NCBI GenBank assembly: GCA_964524025.1 | Contig: CAZGBT010000002.1 | Span: 1 to 64,000, forward strand | Source of the DNA: CAZGBT01 sp964524025 | Lineage (GTDB): Archaea; Aenigmatarchaeota; Aenigmatarchaeia; CG10238-14; EX4484-224 | DNA length: 64,000 nucleotides | Direction of reading: 5' to 3' | Part shown: one piece after another, positions 1 through 7,115 of the stretch | How the letters are laid out: each line of letters opens with the position of its first letter | Numbering within the stretch: position 1 is the first letter of the stretch | Notes under the pieces: generated by a model | Database searches by the model: none | What the model saw: the letters and a program-made list of their open reading frames with translations, nothing else | What the model was told of the DNA's origin: nothing | Program-made: the position numbers and the translations under genes

Positions 1-283
1 CCCCTACCCCTGGAGTACCCTCGGCCTCTCCCGGTCCCAAGCCTGGTAGTATCCTGGGCCAGCCCCGCAGTTTACTGCGGGATTTCACCCAGGACACACC
101 AGGCCGCCTACGGACGCTTTAGGCCCAATAATCGTGGCCACCACTTGGGGCGCGGGTCTTACCGTGGCGGCTGGCACCCGTCTTGCCCACCCCTTATTCC
201 CCCACCTTTTTACAGTGGGGAAAAGGCCACCCAGTGGGTGGCCACTCCGGGTTCCCTCGTCCCGCTTTCGCGGATTGCGAAGT

Positions 284-314
<31 letters not shown>

Positions 315-504
315 GCTCATGTCTCAGAGCCCATCTGGGGGCTCCCACTCCCATGGCCCCTACCCGTTATCGCCTTGGGGAGCCGTTACCTCCCCAACAA
401 GCTGATAGGCCACGGTCCCATCCTCGGGCACCCTAGCAAAGCTAGGGCCTTTCGGCCCAAGGGCCTTCCAGCACCAAGGGCCTATGGGGTATTAGCCCCA
501 GTTT

Positions 505-581
505 CGGTGGACTAAAGGTTCGTAGACTGACGACATAATCACAAGTCATAAGGGTGAGTGCTACTCACAACCTTTAGCCCA
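505..581 (-). other. Expansion segment in 16S rRNA helix 8 region
   Basis: Most archaeal 16S sequences read GGGAAACUGGGGCUAAUACC here. In this gene about 77 nt are inserted between GGGAA and ACUGGGGCUAAUACC. The insert closes with a near-perfect 12-bp stem (509-520 against 569-580, GGCUAAAGGUU with AACCUUUAGUCC) and contains a second hairpin GUGAG-UAGCA-CUCAC (554-568). It looks like a rRNA expansion arm. A second very short intron cannot be excluded, but no bulge-helix-bulge is obvious. Confidence 0.6.
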
Positions 582-590
582 TTCCCGGGA

Positions 591-1379
591 TTATCCCCAT
601 CGGGTTGCCAGAGGAGAAATTTCGTCTTTGGAAGGATTTATTAATACTTTATCAAACGAGTCGTGTAGCAATATTTCCTGATGAGGTGTAACAGGGAAAT
701 TTGAAAAAACTATGCAAACTGTCGTTATCTGTGGAAATAATTTTTTCAATCGAAGCCCACGCAACGATACTCTTTCCAGAAGTATAGTCCTCGTAGAATA
801 CCTTTTTGAGTTTATTTTTGTTATAAAAATCGCAACCTCCTCGTCTGGAATAAAAATATCTACATTTACCCTTCCAATCCAGTGATGAAAAAGTATTTTT
901 CTTGCATTCAAGCAATTAGCCACGAATCTTTCTTCTTCTCTTATTTTTTCCCGTTTTGACGACTTTTTTAGAACCTCAAAGTAATTCTGTTCTCTTATTC
1001 TTTTTATAACGGCAGTTCTTATTTTGTTTTTTATATTATCCCTTCGTTGCGGAAATAGCAAAAACTCTAAATTAGTATTAAAAATTTTCTCTATATCCTG
1101 CCCTTCAAGTTCTTCTAGAACATTTTTAGCAAAGTTGAAAAGCCTGGCTATTTTTTCTTTTTTCCTTAACTTCCTAATTCTTCCAGTCTCATAATCTCCG
1201 AATGAAGGATCGATTTTCTTTTTGGCTTCCTCCTGGGTCAATTTTGCTAATATCCTAAACACAAGCAGCACTCTTGGATTCTCTTCAATGATCTTTGGTA
1301 TAATTTCTTTAAAGTTTTTAGTAAGTTTTTGTGCCAACTTAAAGGTATCTCGAATCCGAGCTATATTCGCGTTCACCAT
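591..1379 (-). CDS. Intron-encoded homing-endonuclease-like protein (Vsr/EDxHD-like, HTH)
   Basis: A 262-aa basic protein lies almost entirely inside the 16S intron, so a homing endonuclease is the natural expectation. No LAGLIDADG motif is present. Residues about 45-85 (AKLTQEEAKKKI...ETGRIRKLRKKEKIARLF) look like an XRE-type helix-turn-helix. Residues about 155-185 (NARKILFHHWIGRVNVDIFIPDEEVAIFI) resemble the core of Vsr/DUF559 (EDxHD) nucleases, where an Asp follows a Val-rich strand. The usual acidic residue in the next strand (IE.DG) is replaced by IFITK, so activity may be lost. The start is ATG at 1379. The last codons and the TAA stop (591-593) lie in the downstream 16S exon, inside GGGGAUAA. 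Fold assignment is inference from motif shape. Confidence 0.7.
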   Translation of the reverse strand: MVNANIARIRDTFKLAQKLTKNFKEIIPKIIEENPRVLLVFRILAKLTQEEAKKKIDPSFGDYETGRIRKLRKKEKIARLFNFAKNVLEELEGQDIEKIFNTNLEFLLFPQRRDNIKNKIRTAVIKRIREQNYFEVLKKSSKREKIREEERFVANCLNARKILFHHWIGRVNVDIFIPDEEVAIFITKINSKRYSTRTILLERVSLRGLRLKKLFPQITTVCIVFSNFPVTPHQEILLHDSFDKVLINPSKDEISPLATRWG

Positions 1380-1429
1380 ATTTTAAATAAGTTATAACTG
1401 ATTTAAAAAGAATTCTCCTCTGACAACCT
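601..1429 (-). other. Archaeal-type intron in 16S rRNA (approximate ends)
   Basis: The 16S sequence breaks off after CUACCCUCGGGA and resumes at UGGGGAUAAUCCCGGGAA. Joining these restores the usual archaeal sequence around E. coli positions 120-160. The boundaries contain two 16-nt complementary arms (1413-1428 and 603-618, one G-U pair). They would bring the exon ends together in a bulge-helix-bulge-like structure cut by the archaeal splicing endonuclease. The exact junction is ambiguous by a few bases because GA or GGGA-type sequence is shared by both ends. The intron encodes a homing-endonuclease-like protein on the same strand. Confidence 0.8.
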
Positions 1430-1570
1430 CCCGAGGGTAGGTTGACCGTGTATTACTCAGCAGTCCGCCAGGCACCTCCTAGTCAGGTAAACCCAACTAG
1501 GAGGCACCTCCGGCTCGCATGGCTTAGTCGAACCCGGATAGCAGTGGCCTCTGGCGGGGTCAGCCAGAAT

Positions 1571-1760
1571 TGGAGATTGGCGGGGAAATTAACCTCTAGG
1601 TCTCTCCGCCCAACCTACCTGAATTCATTACGAATTCAGGCGATTTACCATAGGACGGAATTAATATCTTCATTGCTCTCCTAAATCATCGCTTTGACTA
1701 AGACCCCTTCCTATGGCAATTTAATATTATTGAGGATAGTTTAAATACTTTTAAATCGTG
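1571..1760 (-). promoter_or_regulatory. 16S rRNA leader and promoter
   Basis: Upstream of the 16S 5' end, the minus strand has a TATA-like element (GTATTTAAAC, about 1736-1748; another TTTAAAAG next to it), with transcription expected to start near 1712. The leader holds several strong stems. One is an 8-bp pair between 1709-1716 and 1648-1655 (CCATAGGA/TCCTATGG). Another is a perfect 9-bp hairpin CCTGAATTC-GTAAT-GAATTCAGG (1618-1640). The third is a GC stem 1606-1613/1577-1583 just before the mature 5' end. These are plausible pre-rRNA processing structures. The plus-strand speE-like promoter shares this intergenic region. Confidence 0.55.
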
Positions 1761-1789
1761 ACAAATTTTAAGTTACAGCAAGCCAATTC

Positions 1790-2692
1790 ATGTTTATTAT
1801 GGCAAAATTTTACAAGGAGGTTTTTACAAAAAACCTCGCTAGATTAATAGGCGTTAAAAGAAGGCTTGCCGTCGTTAAATCGAAATGGCAAAAAATAGAG
1901 GTTATAGAAACAAAAGAATTTGGTAAATCTCTTTTCATAAACAGTGTAATTCAATTTTCAGAGTTTGATGAATACATTTACCACGAATGTCTTGTGCATC
2001 CAGCACTTTTATCCTATCCTATGCCGAGAAGAATATTAATAATAGGTGGTGGTGATGGTTGTGCTTTGAGAGAAGTTTTAAAACATAAATGTGTAGAAAG
2101 GGTTATCCTTGTAGATATAGATAAAAAAGTTATTGAGGTCTCGAAGAGATTCTTCCTACATCTAAATAAAAATTCCTTTGCCGATAAGAGAGTAAAAATT
2201 GTAATAGACGATGGGAGAGATTTTGTCGAAAAATGCAAAGACAAATTTGACATAATAATTGCTGACGTTACAGACCCTTCTGGAGGTAGCTCTAAACTTT
2301 ATACTAAAGAATTTTACTCGATTTGTAAAAACAAGTTGAGGAAAGATGGAATTTTCGTAACTCATTCTAGCGAACCTTATATTTATCAAAAGGTTTTCTC
2401 TTCGATTTACAAAACCCTTTCTTCTGTATTCCAAATAGTTAGAGTTTACGGAGCTTGGATTCCGTCTTTTGGTTTATTTTGGACGTTTATGGCAGCTTCT
2501 GATTCTATAGATATCTTTAAAATTAGGGAAAGGACCCTTAAAGGGAGGATGTTAAGAAGAAAAATAGAAACAAAATACTATTCTAGCGAACTTCATCATA
2601 CCTTATTTTTAAGGTCTAAAGATTTAGGAAGTATTTTAAAGAAAGGGAAAGTTTCTACGGACAAGAATCCTATATCTATTCCATTAAGTTAG
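1790..2692 (+). CDS. speE: Spermidine synthase-like aminopropyltransferase
   Basis: A 300-aa Rossmann-fold methyltransferase-like enzyme of the spermidine/thermospermine synthase family, which moves an aminopropyl group from decarboxylated SAM to a polyamine. Visible motifs are the N-terminal beta-domain (QKIEVIETKEFGKSLFINSVIQFSEFDEYIYHE), the nucleotide loop LIIGGGDGCALREVLKH (residues about 82-98), an acidic strand end VDID, DDGRDF, and the DVTDPSG catalytic loop that corresponds to D.xDP of the family. The start ATG at 1790 or the in-frame ATG at 1799 follows a TATA-like aattttaag, so the mRNA is probably leaderless. It is divergent from the 16S gene. Polyamine synthesis is common in thermophilic archaea. 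The exact polyamine product cannot be read from sequence. Confidence 0.9.
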   Translation: MFIMAKFYKEVFTKNLARLIGVKRRLAVVKSKWQKIEVIETKEFGKSLFINSVIQFSEFDEYIYHECLVHPALLSYPMPRRILIIGGGDGCALREVLKHKCVERVILVDIDKKVIEVSKRFFLHLNKNSFADKRVKIVIDDGRDFVEKCKDKFDIIIADVTDPSGGSSKLYTKEFYSICKNKLRKDGIFVTHSSEPYIYQKVFSSIYKTLSSVFQIVRVYGAWIPSFGLFWTFMAASDSIDIFKIRERTLKGRMLRRKIETKYYSSELHHTLFLRSKDLGSILKKGKVSTDKNPISIPLS

Positions 2693-2865
2693 CTTAATTT
2701 AACGACTTAATTAGCTAAAGTTAATTTTTAGCTTCAAGAGTTAAACCAGAGTCGATTATTATGAAGGATGTTAAATTATTCCAACTTCCTCAACTTTATT
2801 TTTCCAAAAACTTCGATATTCTTAATTAAATTAAGCAAACCAGAAGACCCAAGCCGGGACCCAAC

Positions 2866-2889
2866 TAGCTACTTCTAAGTCCTATACTA
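2866..2889 (+). repeat. 24-bp repeat, left copy (inverted partner at 10418-10441)
   Basis: The 24 bases beginning TAGCTACTTC and ending CCTATACTA are identical to the minus strand at 10441-10418, next to tRNA-His. The bases just before this copy (GCCGGGACCCAAC) also weakly resemble the tRNA-His 3' end (GGCTCGGGCCCTCCT). This suggests a decayed integration (att) site. The 2693-2940 interval otherwise holds only AT-rich sequence with a short inverted repeat near 2695-2730, likely transcription termination, and no gene that I can support. Confidence 0.7.
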
Positions 2890-2940
2890 AAAATTAGTTC
2901 TTACTATTTTTTAAAAACCTTAATTGATTACATAAATCTA

Positions 2941-3729
2941 ATGAGAAGAAAGGCTAAGAGAAAAGAAAAGGTTAGCATAATCGAAATATTTGTTCTTCTT
3001 TTGAGTATTATAAGCTTGTTAATCGGATGGATGGGTTATGGGGGTATTCTCTTCGGGCTTCCTGCTTTACTTTTAGGATTTATTTACTATAGAAAGAAAG
3101 GTGGATTAATCTCTTTATTAACTATAATTTTTGGGTGCATAGGTTTAGCAGAAACTATTGTAATGTTAATGTTTATATCGATGTTTACATCTATTTTTGA
3201 TAGAGAAGTGGTTGGAGAAAAAATAGACATTATTTCTGCAAAATTCACTGCAAGGGAGTACTTAGGAGAATATTCTTCGGTACTTGTTGTAAACCTCTCA
3301 GAATCTTATACCAGAAGTTTTGCAGATATTTTTCTCTACGATCCTAATGGAAACGTAGTAGCATCGGGAGACCTCTTTTACAACGATAAATCTGGAGAGT
3401 TAAAATTAAGAACAGAGAACATTTGCGATCTTAATGCTGGTAAATATACAATAATCATAAAATCGCCGTTAGAAGAAATACTAGCAAAGAAGAGCGTATA
3501 TTTCAGTGGGCATAGGCTAGAAATTGAAGATATTGATCTCAGCCTTGATACATCTTCGGAATATGGTATATATGTCAAGAGAGTAATAGTCAAAATAAAA
3601 AATTCTGGAGACTTGCCAGCAGTAATTTCTGGAGTAAGAATAAAAATAGGAAAATACGAAGACTACAAAAGGTTTTATTCTGAAGAGGCGCCACCAAAAA
3701 AGACCATCGAAATAAAATTTGAATATTAG
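2941..3729 (+). CDS. Membrane protein, N-terminal half (ends at in-frame TAG)
   Basis: A 262-aa protein with a charged N-terminus, then three hydrophobic segments (about residues 13-30, 33-48 and 54-80, including GWMGYGGILFGLPALLLGF) in the style of DUF4190-type small membrane domains. An extracytoplasmic beta-rich part follows (residues about 100-262). The frame stops at TAG 3727-3729 but continues open for 196 further codons (to 4317) with matching character, so the original protein was probably about 458 aa. TAG is a normal stop in neighbouring genes (for example speE and the YjbQ-like gene), so a nonsense mutation is more likely than recoding. The function is unknown. It may be a surface or sensory protein. 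Confidence 0.65.
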   Translation: MRRKAKRKEKVSIIEIFVLLLSIISLLIGWMGYGGILFGLPALLLGFIYYRKKGGLISLLTIIFGCIGLAETIVMLMFISMFTSIFDREVVGEKIDIISAKFTAREYLGEYSSVLVVNLSESYTRSFADIFLYDPNGNVVASGDLFYNDKSGELKLRTENICDLNAGKYTIIIKSPLEEILAKKSVYFSGHRLEIEDIDLSLDTSSEYGIYVKRVIVKIKNSGDLPAVISGVRIKIGKYEDYKRFYSEEAPPKKTIEIKFEY

Positions 3730-3756
3730 GAAGAGAGTGAAAAACCGAAGTTTATA

Positions 3757-4317
3757 GTGAGTGAAGGTAAAAACCTTATTTATTTAGAGATTTATGATAA
3801 TTGCAACAATGTCGTTCTCCAAGAAACACTCTCAAAAGAGATACGACTAGCAAATGTTTATAACATTAAAGAGCCCGTAAGAGTAAAAGATAACATATTA
3901 CTAACTGTTAAGGAATTCTACGTATCTGACAAGGTTATAGAAAATACTACACTCTTCGAACCAAGTTATGAAATATACTACTCGAGAGAAGGTTTTAAGT
4001 TCGTAATTATAAAGTATAGCGAGAAAAATATTGGTACAAGAAAAATCTGGGGATATGGGGGTTCAAGTTATCTTATTACAGAAGATAACAACGTCTACGA
4101 GTCGTATTACTTCTCTGACTTAAGAAGAGTAGGTTGTAAAGTTAAGGAAGTAAATTCTCTGTCTTTTGAACTTTTGAAGCACCTCTGTGGAGGGGTGATT
4201 GGAACACTATACCCAGATGAAGAGAAATCTGAGTGCGTGTTTTTTGAGATAAGAGAAAATGAGGTCCCAAAGTACTTCGTGCTCGGTGAGTATATCTTCT
4301 TGCTTAAGGGAGAATAA
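3757..4317 (+). CDS. C-terminal half of the same membrane protein (DUF4352-like)
   Basis: This open frame is in phase with the upstream membrane protein and separated from it only by the TAG at 3727. The 9 codons between them (EESEKPKFI) read as normal protein. As an independent gene it would start with GTG at 3757, which has no evident ribosome site. The 186 aa resemble a DUF4352-type extracellular beta-sandwich. Features are VRVKDNILLTVKEFYVSDKV, then GFKFVIIKYSEKNIG, then a tail with two Cys (about residues 128 and 144). This is best viewed as the C-terminal domain of a broken or suppressed 458-aa protein. Confidence 0.55.
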   Translation: MSEGKNLIYLEIYDNCNNVVLQETLSKEIRLANVYNIKEPVRVKDNILLTVKEFYVSDKVIENTTLFEPSYEIYYSREGFKFVIIKYSEKNIGTRKIWGYGGSSYLITEDNNVYESYYFSDLRRVGCKVKEVNSLSFELLKHLCGGVIGTLYPDEEKSECVFFEIRENEVPKYFVLGEYIFLLKGE

Positions 4318-4347
4318 GTACTAGCAAAATTTGATATTTTGATATAA

Positions 4348-4675
4348 AAGTTGCTAAAGCAGTTAGCTATAGAAAAGTCGACAAGTGTAATATTAGGGTA
4401 AAGTAGGAGAGCCAGCTCCAATTTTTATTTTTGAAAAATACGGAATCGATCCTAAAGATATTCGATTTTTAGGAACTCCTATAGATTATATAGCATTCGA
4501 AGGTTTGAACAAAGGTGATTTGAAAAGAATAAGTTTTATCGAAGTTAAGAGTGGGAAGATTAAAGCGTTAACGAAAAGAGAAAGGCAAATAAAAGAAATT
4601 ATTAGTAAAAGGAAAGACGAGTGGTTGCAAATAAACCTGAAAGAAGAATTAGAAAGAGCTAGAAAATTAATTTAA
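4348..4675 (+). pseudogene. Frameshifted Holliday-junction-resolvase-like endonuclease relic
   Basis: Translation in two frames gives KLLKQLAIEKSTSVILG (from 4348) and then, shifted by one base near 4398, GKVGEPAPIF and onward to VKSGKIKALTKRERQIKEII, ending with TAA at 4673-4675. The combined sequence matches the pattern of the archaeal Endonuc_Holl / resolvase-related family: AI..S..VI.GKV.E, then FLG.P.DYI.F, then F.EVKSGK and L...RQI. It includes the PD-(D/E)XK core D...EVK. The N-terminal region is missing or degraded, so this is a pseudogene. It occupies most of the 4318-4704 interval. Confidence 0.65.
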
Positions 4676-4704
4676 GTAAATTCTTTTAGAAAAGTAGGCG
4701 ATGT

Positions 4705-6192
4705 CTATAATTCCTTTATTACCAACGTTTTCCTAAGGCAACTAAAAATATTCCAACTTTCCCATGACTTTTCCTTTTCTGGGCTCATTTTTTCTGTTAC
4801 AAAAACTTTAATCCCTACCCTTTCTAAAGCACTCTTCCAAAAGAAAGGGTCATCTTTATACCCTACATCGTCCGAGTCAAAAATAACCCATATTTCTATA
4901 TCTTCTCTTTCAACAAGTTTTAACTTCGATCCTATTTCTCTAAGTTGCAGAACATAAGATACTAGCTTACCACAATATTCACTCATTCTTGGGTAAAGGA
5001 ATTTGGAAAGAATTTTTGTAGTTACGTAAATGTCAGAGTCTTCACATGGGATTTTAAAATTAAATCTAACCGGTTTTATTTTTATGTACCTGTCCAATAT
5101 GGAAGAGAGACGGAAGGAAAATTGAGGAAACCCCTCATAGAAAATATTGTTAGACCTAAGAAAATCCTCCAAGAGAAAATTCGTGAAGGCTATTTTCTCA
5201 CTCATCCCTATAAGGATTCTTTTAACTTTTCTTCTTTTAGGATTGTTCATGATGTATTTAGACTCTTTATCATTAACTGATAACCGTTCAATTTCATTCC
5301 ATTCCTCTACCTTTCCCACCAATTCTCTTACTAATTCTCTATAGTTTTCTATAATCTCATACGTTATCCCTGAAAACTTAATCCATTTTAATAATTGAAC
5401 TAAGGGTTCGCTAATAGGTACTAGTCTTGAAATACCACTTATAGTTCTGCGTTTAACAGCCAGACCAAGTTTTTGGAGGATGCTCTCTACGTCCTCCTTA
5501 CTCATTTTTGTTTTGTCTAAGATATCTTTTTTGAAATCATTTGCAAATACTATTATGCTTTTCCGTAAAAATTCTGGCAGAGTTATAAGCTCGATTAGGT
5601 TAGTCGTATAGGAAACTATGCTCCCGAGCCCGTAAGAAGGAGTAGTTACAGGGAGGAAATAACTGTGTTCCTCTACCTTTGGGGGTCTTCCTATTAGTTC
5701 AAATTTTATACTCCCTAGCTTCCATTTTTGCGATGGTTCATAAAAGAAGAATGTGTAAAGTAACTTTCCTTTTGCTTTTTCAAGTAACTTGACAAACTCG
5801 TTTACTTCTACCACATTAGAAGAAACACTCTCGTTTGATACACTTTCGCTACCAAAAAATAAGTTAAGAGGATGGTTAGTTTTTTTCGTAAAAAATTCTA
5901 CACCTTGCTTATCTGTTACTAATACCCACTTACTTCTTTCTGTAGTTTGCACGCTGTGAAAGAACTCAAAAATTTTTCTTAAAAGCACATTTGGATTATT
6001 TGCACCTTCAACTAAGATAGAACCTTTTTCAAAGAATACAAAAGTATGATAAAGACGAGAGTAGTAACTTTCCATAATTTCCATAACTTTATAGAAACCC
6101 TTCATGAGAGGTGGGAGAGTTACCTCCTTACCATTAAAATATCGCTCAAGGAGCTTTGCAGCTTCGTTTGCTCTCCTTTCAAATTCTTCCAT
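4705..6192 (-). CDS. Unknown 495-aa protein, divergent from the nuclease-helicase operon
   Basis: I do not recognise this family. An upstream TTG at 6231 would give 508 aa. I prefer ATG at 6192 (MEEFERRANEAAKLL) because TTTTAAATATAC (about 6210-6222) forms a TATA box about 25 bases before it, as in other leaderless genes here. The protein is soluble, with no signal peptide or membrane span. A region near residues 235-260 (KTKMSKEDVESILQKLGLAVKRR) could be a winged-helix segment. The C-terminus has an acidic cluster (IEIWVIFDSDDVGYKDDPFF) after a beta strand, faintly reminiscent of a Toprim or nuclease acidic patch. It faces the Cas4-like/helicase/phosphoesterase operon across a 137-bp divergent promoter region, so a shared role is plausible but unproven. 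Confidence 0.7.
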   Translation of the reverse strand: MEEFERRANEAAKLLERYFNGKEVTLPPLMKGFYKVMEIMESYYSRLYHTFVFFEKGSILVEGANNPNVLLRKIFEFFHSVQTTERSKWVLVTDKQGVEFFTKKTNHPLNLFFGSESVSNESVSSNVVEVNEFVKLLEKAKGKLLYTFFFYEPSQKWKLGSIKFELIGRPPKVEEHSYFLPVTTPSYGLGSIVSYTTNLIELITLPEFLRKSIIVFANDFKKDILDKTKMSKEDVESILQKLGLAVKRRTISGISRLVPISEPLVQLLKWIKFSGITYEIIENYRELVRELVGKVEEWNEIERLSVNDKESKYIMNNPKRRKVKRILIGMSEKIAFTNFLLEDFLRSNNIFYEGFPQFSFRLSSILDRYIKIKPVRFNFKIPCEDSDIYVTTKILSKFLYPRMSEYCGKLVSYVLQLREIGSKLKLVEREDIEIWVIFDSDDVGYKDDPFFWKSALERVGIKVFVTEKMSPEKEKSWESWNIFSCLRKTLVIKEL

Positions 6193-6329
6193 AATTAAAG
6201 TATCTATAGTATATTTAAAATTTTCTATCAACTAATCCTATTTTTGACCCTAGAGACTTTTCGAGTCTTAAAATATACAACTATCTAGTTAACCGTTAAA
6301 TTTAAAAAGTTTAAAAAACATTAATAAAT

Positions 6330-7115
6330 ATGAAAAGTATCAAATTTGGCATAAAAGAAATTGTAAACTTCAACTACTGTCCAGTCCTTTGGTTACTTAT
6401 CAAAAGTGGGTTGACGAAGGAAACGCCGGCCCGGTTCAATGGAACTCTTATTCACGTAATTCACAAGGAATTGATAGATTATGTCAATAACCTACGAGTT
6501 TATCCTAAGAAGATAACTAGAGGAGAATTAACAAAGGAATTAAAAGCATTGGCCTTAAGAACTCTTGAACGTAATAAATGGTGGAAAATTCTCTCGCTTC
6601 ATCAACAAAGGTTTGTAAGAGAAATTGTCAACTACTTGGTAGAAGATGCTACCTCCCTGTATTTTAACCGAACTAAAGTTAGGGTTAGGGTAGAAGTTGA
6701 ACTTGAGAGCAAAAAGTTACCTTTAAAAGGAATTCTTGACAGAATTGAGTTCTATAAGGATAAAGTAAGGCTTATTGAATTAAAGACAAGCAGTGAAATA
6801 AAACCTTCTTATATTCTTCAGTTAGCAGGTCAATCGATACTTGTTGAGGAATGCTTTAAAAAAGAGTGTACCGCTGGTGAAATATGGTTATTGCCGCCCA
6901 ACTTTAAATGCCCAGTTGAACTAATTAGAGCGAGGAAGGAGTTCCTCAATTTACTATCACGCTTACAGAATCTTTCAGAAGAAGAATTTTTCGAGAGGAC
7001 CGGAAATTGCGAGAGTTGCTTAATGAGATATTATTGTCCTAAACGGAACGGGAGAATCGAAATTCTAAGAAAGATGATTAAAAAAGCAGTAAAGGAGGTG
7101 TTTGAGAATGGATGA
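6330..7115 (+). CDS. Cas4/RecB-like PD-(D/E)XK nuclease with four-Cys Fe-S signature
   Basis: A 261-aa RecB-family nuclease. It has an early Cys in YCPVLW (C17), His42/45 in LIHVIH, the catalytic core GILDR (D137) followed by IELKT (E150, K152), Gln164 in LQLAGQ, and a C-terminal CxxCx5C (C227, C230, C236). C17 plus the C-terminal trio is the Fe-S arrangement of Cas4 and AddB. No CRISPR array or other cas gene occurs in the window, so this is a solo Cas4-like nuclease. It starts an operon, with a TATA-like element gttaaatttaaaaag (about 6293-6310) before ATG 6330. It overlaps the helicase gene by 8 bases. A role in DNA end processing, repair or defence is inferred. Confidence 0.85.
   Translation: MKSIKFGIKEIVNFNYCPVLWLLIKSGLTKETPARFNGTLIHVIHKELIDYVNNLRVYPKKITRGELTKELKALALRTLERNKWWKILSLHQQRFVREIVNYLVEDATSLYFNRTKVRVRVEVELESKKLPLKGILDRIEFYKDKVRLIELKTSSEIKPSYILQLAGQSILVEECFKKECTAGEIWLLPPNFKCPVELIRARKEFLNLLSRLQNLSEEEFFERTGNCESCLMRYYCPKRNGRIEILRKMIKKAVKEVFENG
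7092..7100 (+). promoter_or_regulatory. Shine-Dalgarno site deciding the helicase start
   Basis: AAGGAGGTG lies 7 bases upstream of ATG 7108, inside the end of the nuclease gene. It is a strong match to an anti-Shine-Dalgarno CACCTCC. It favours ATG 7108 over the TTG at 7102 and shows that internal operon genes use Shine-Dalgarno initiation. Confidence 0.7.

Noticed and set aside
591..1379. LAGLIDADG homing endonuclease
   Set aside because: No LAGLIDADG-like motif occurs; HTH and Vsr-like features fit better.
2941..4317. Pyrrolysine-type TAG recoding as the main explanation
   Set aside because: TAG ends several ordinary genes in the window, so recoding genome-wide is unlikely.
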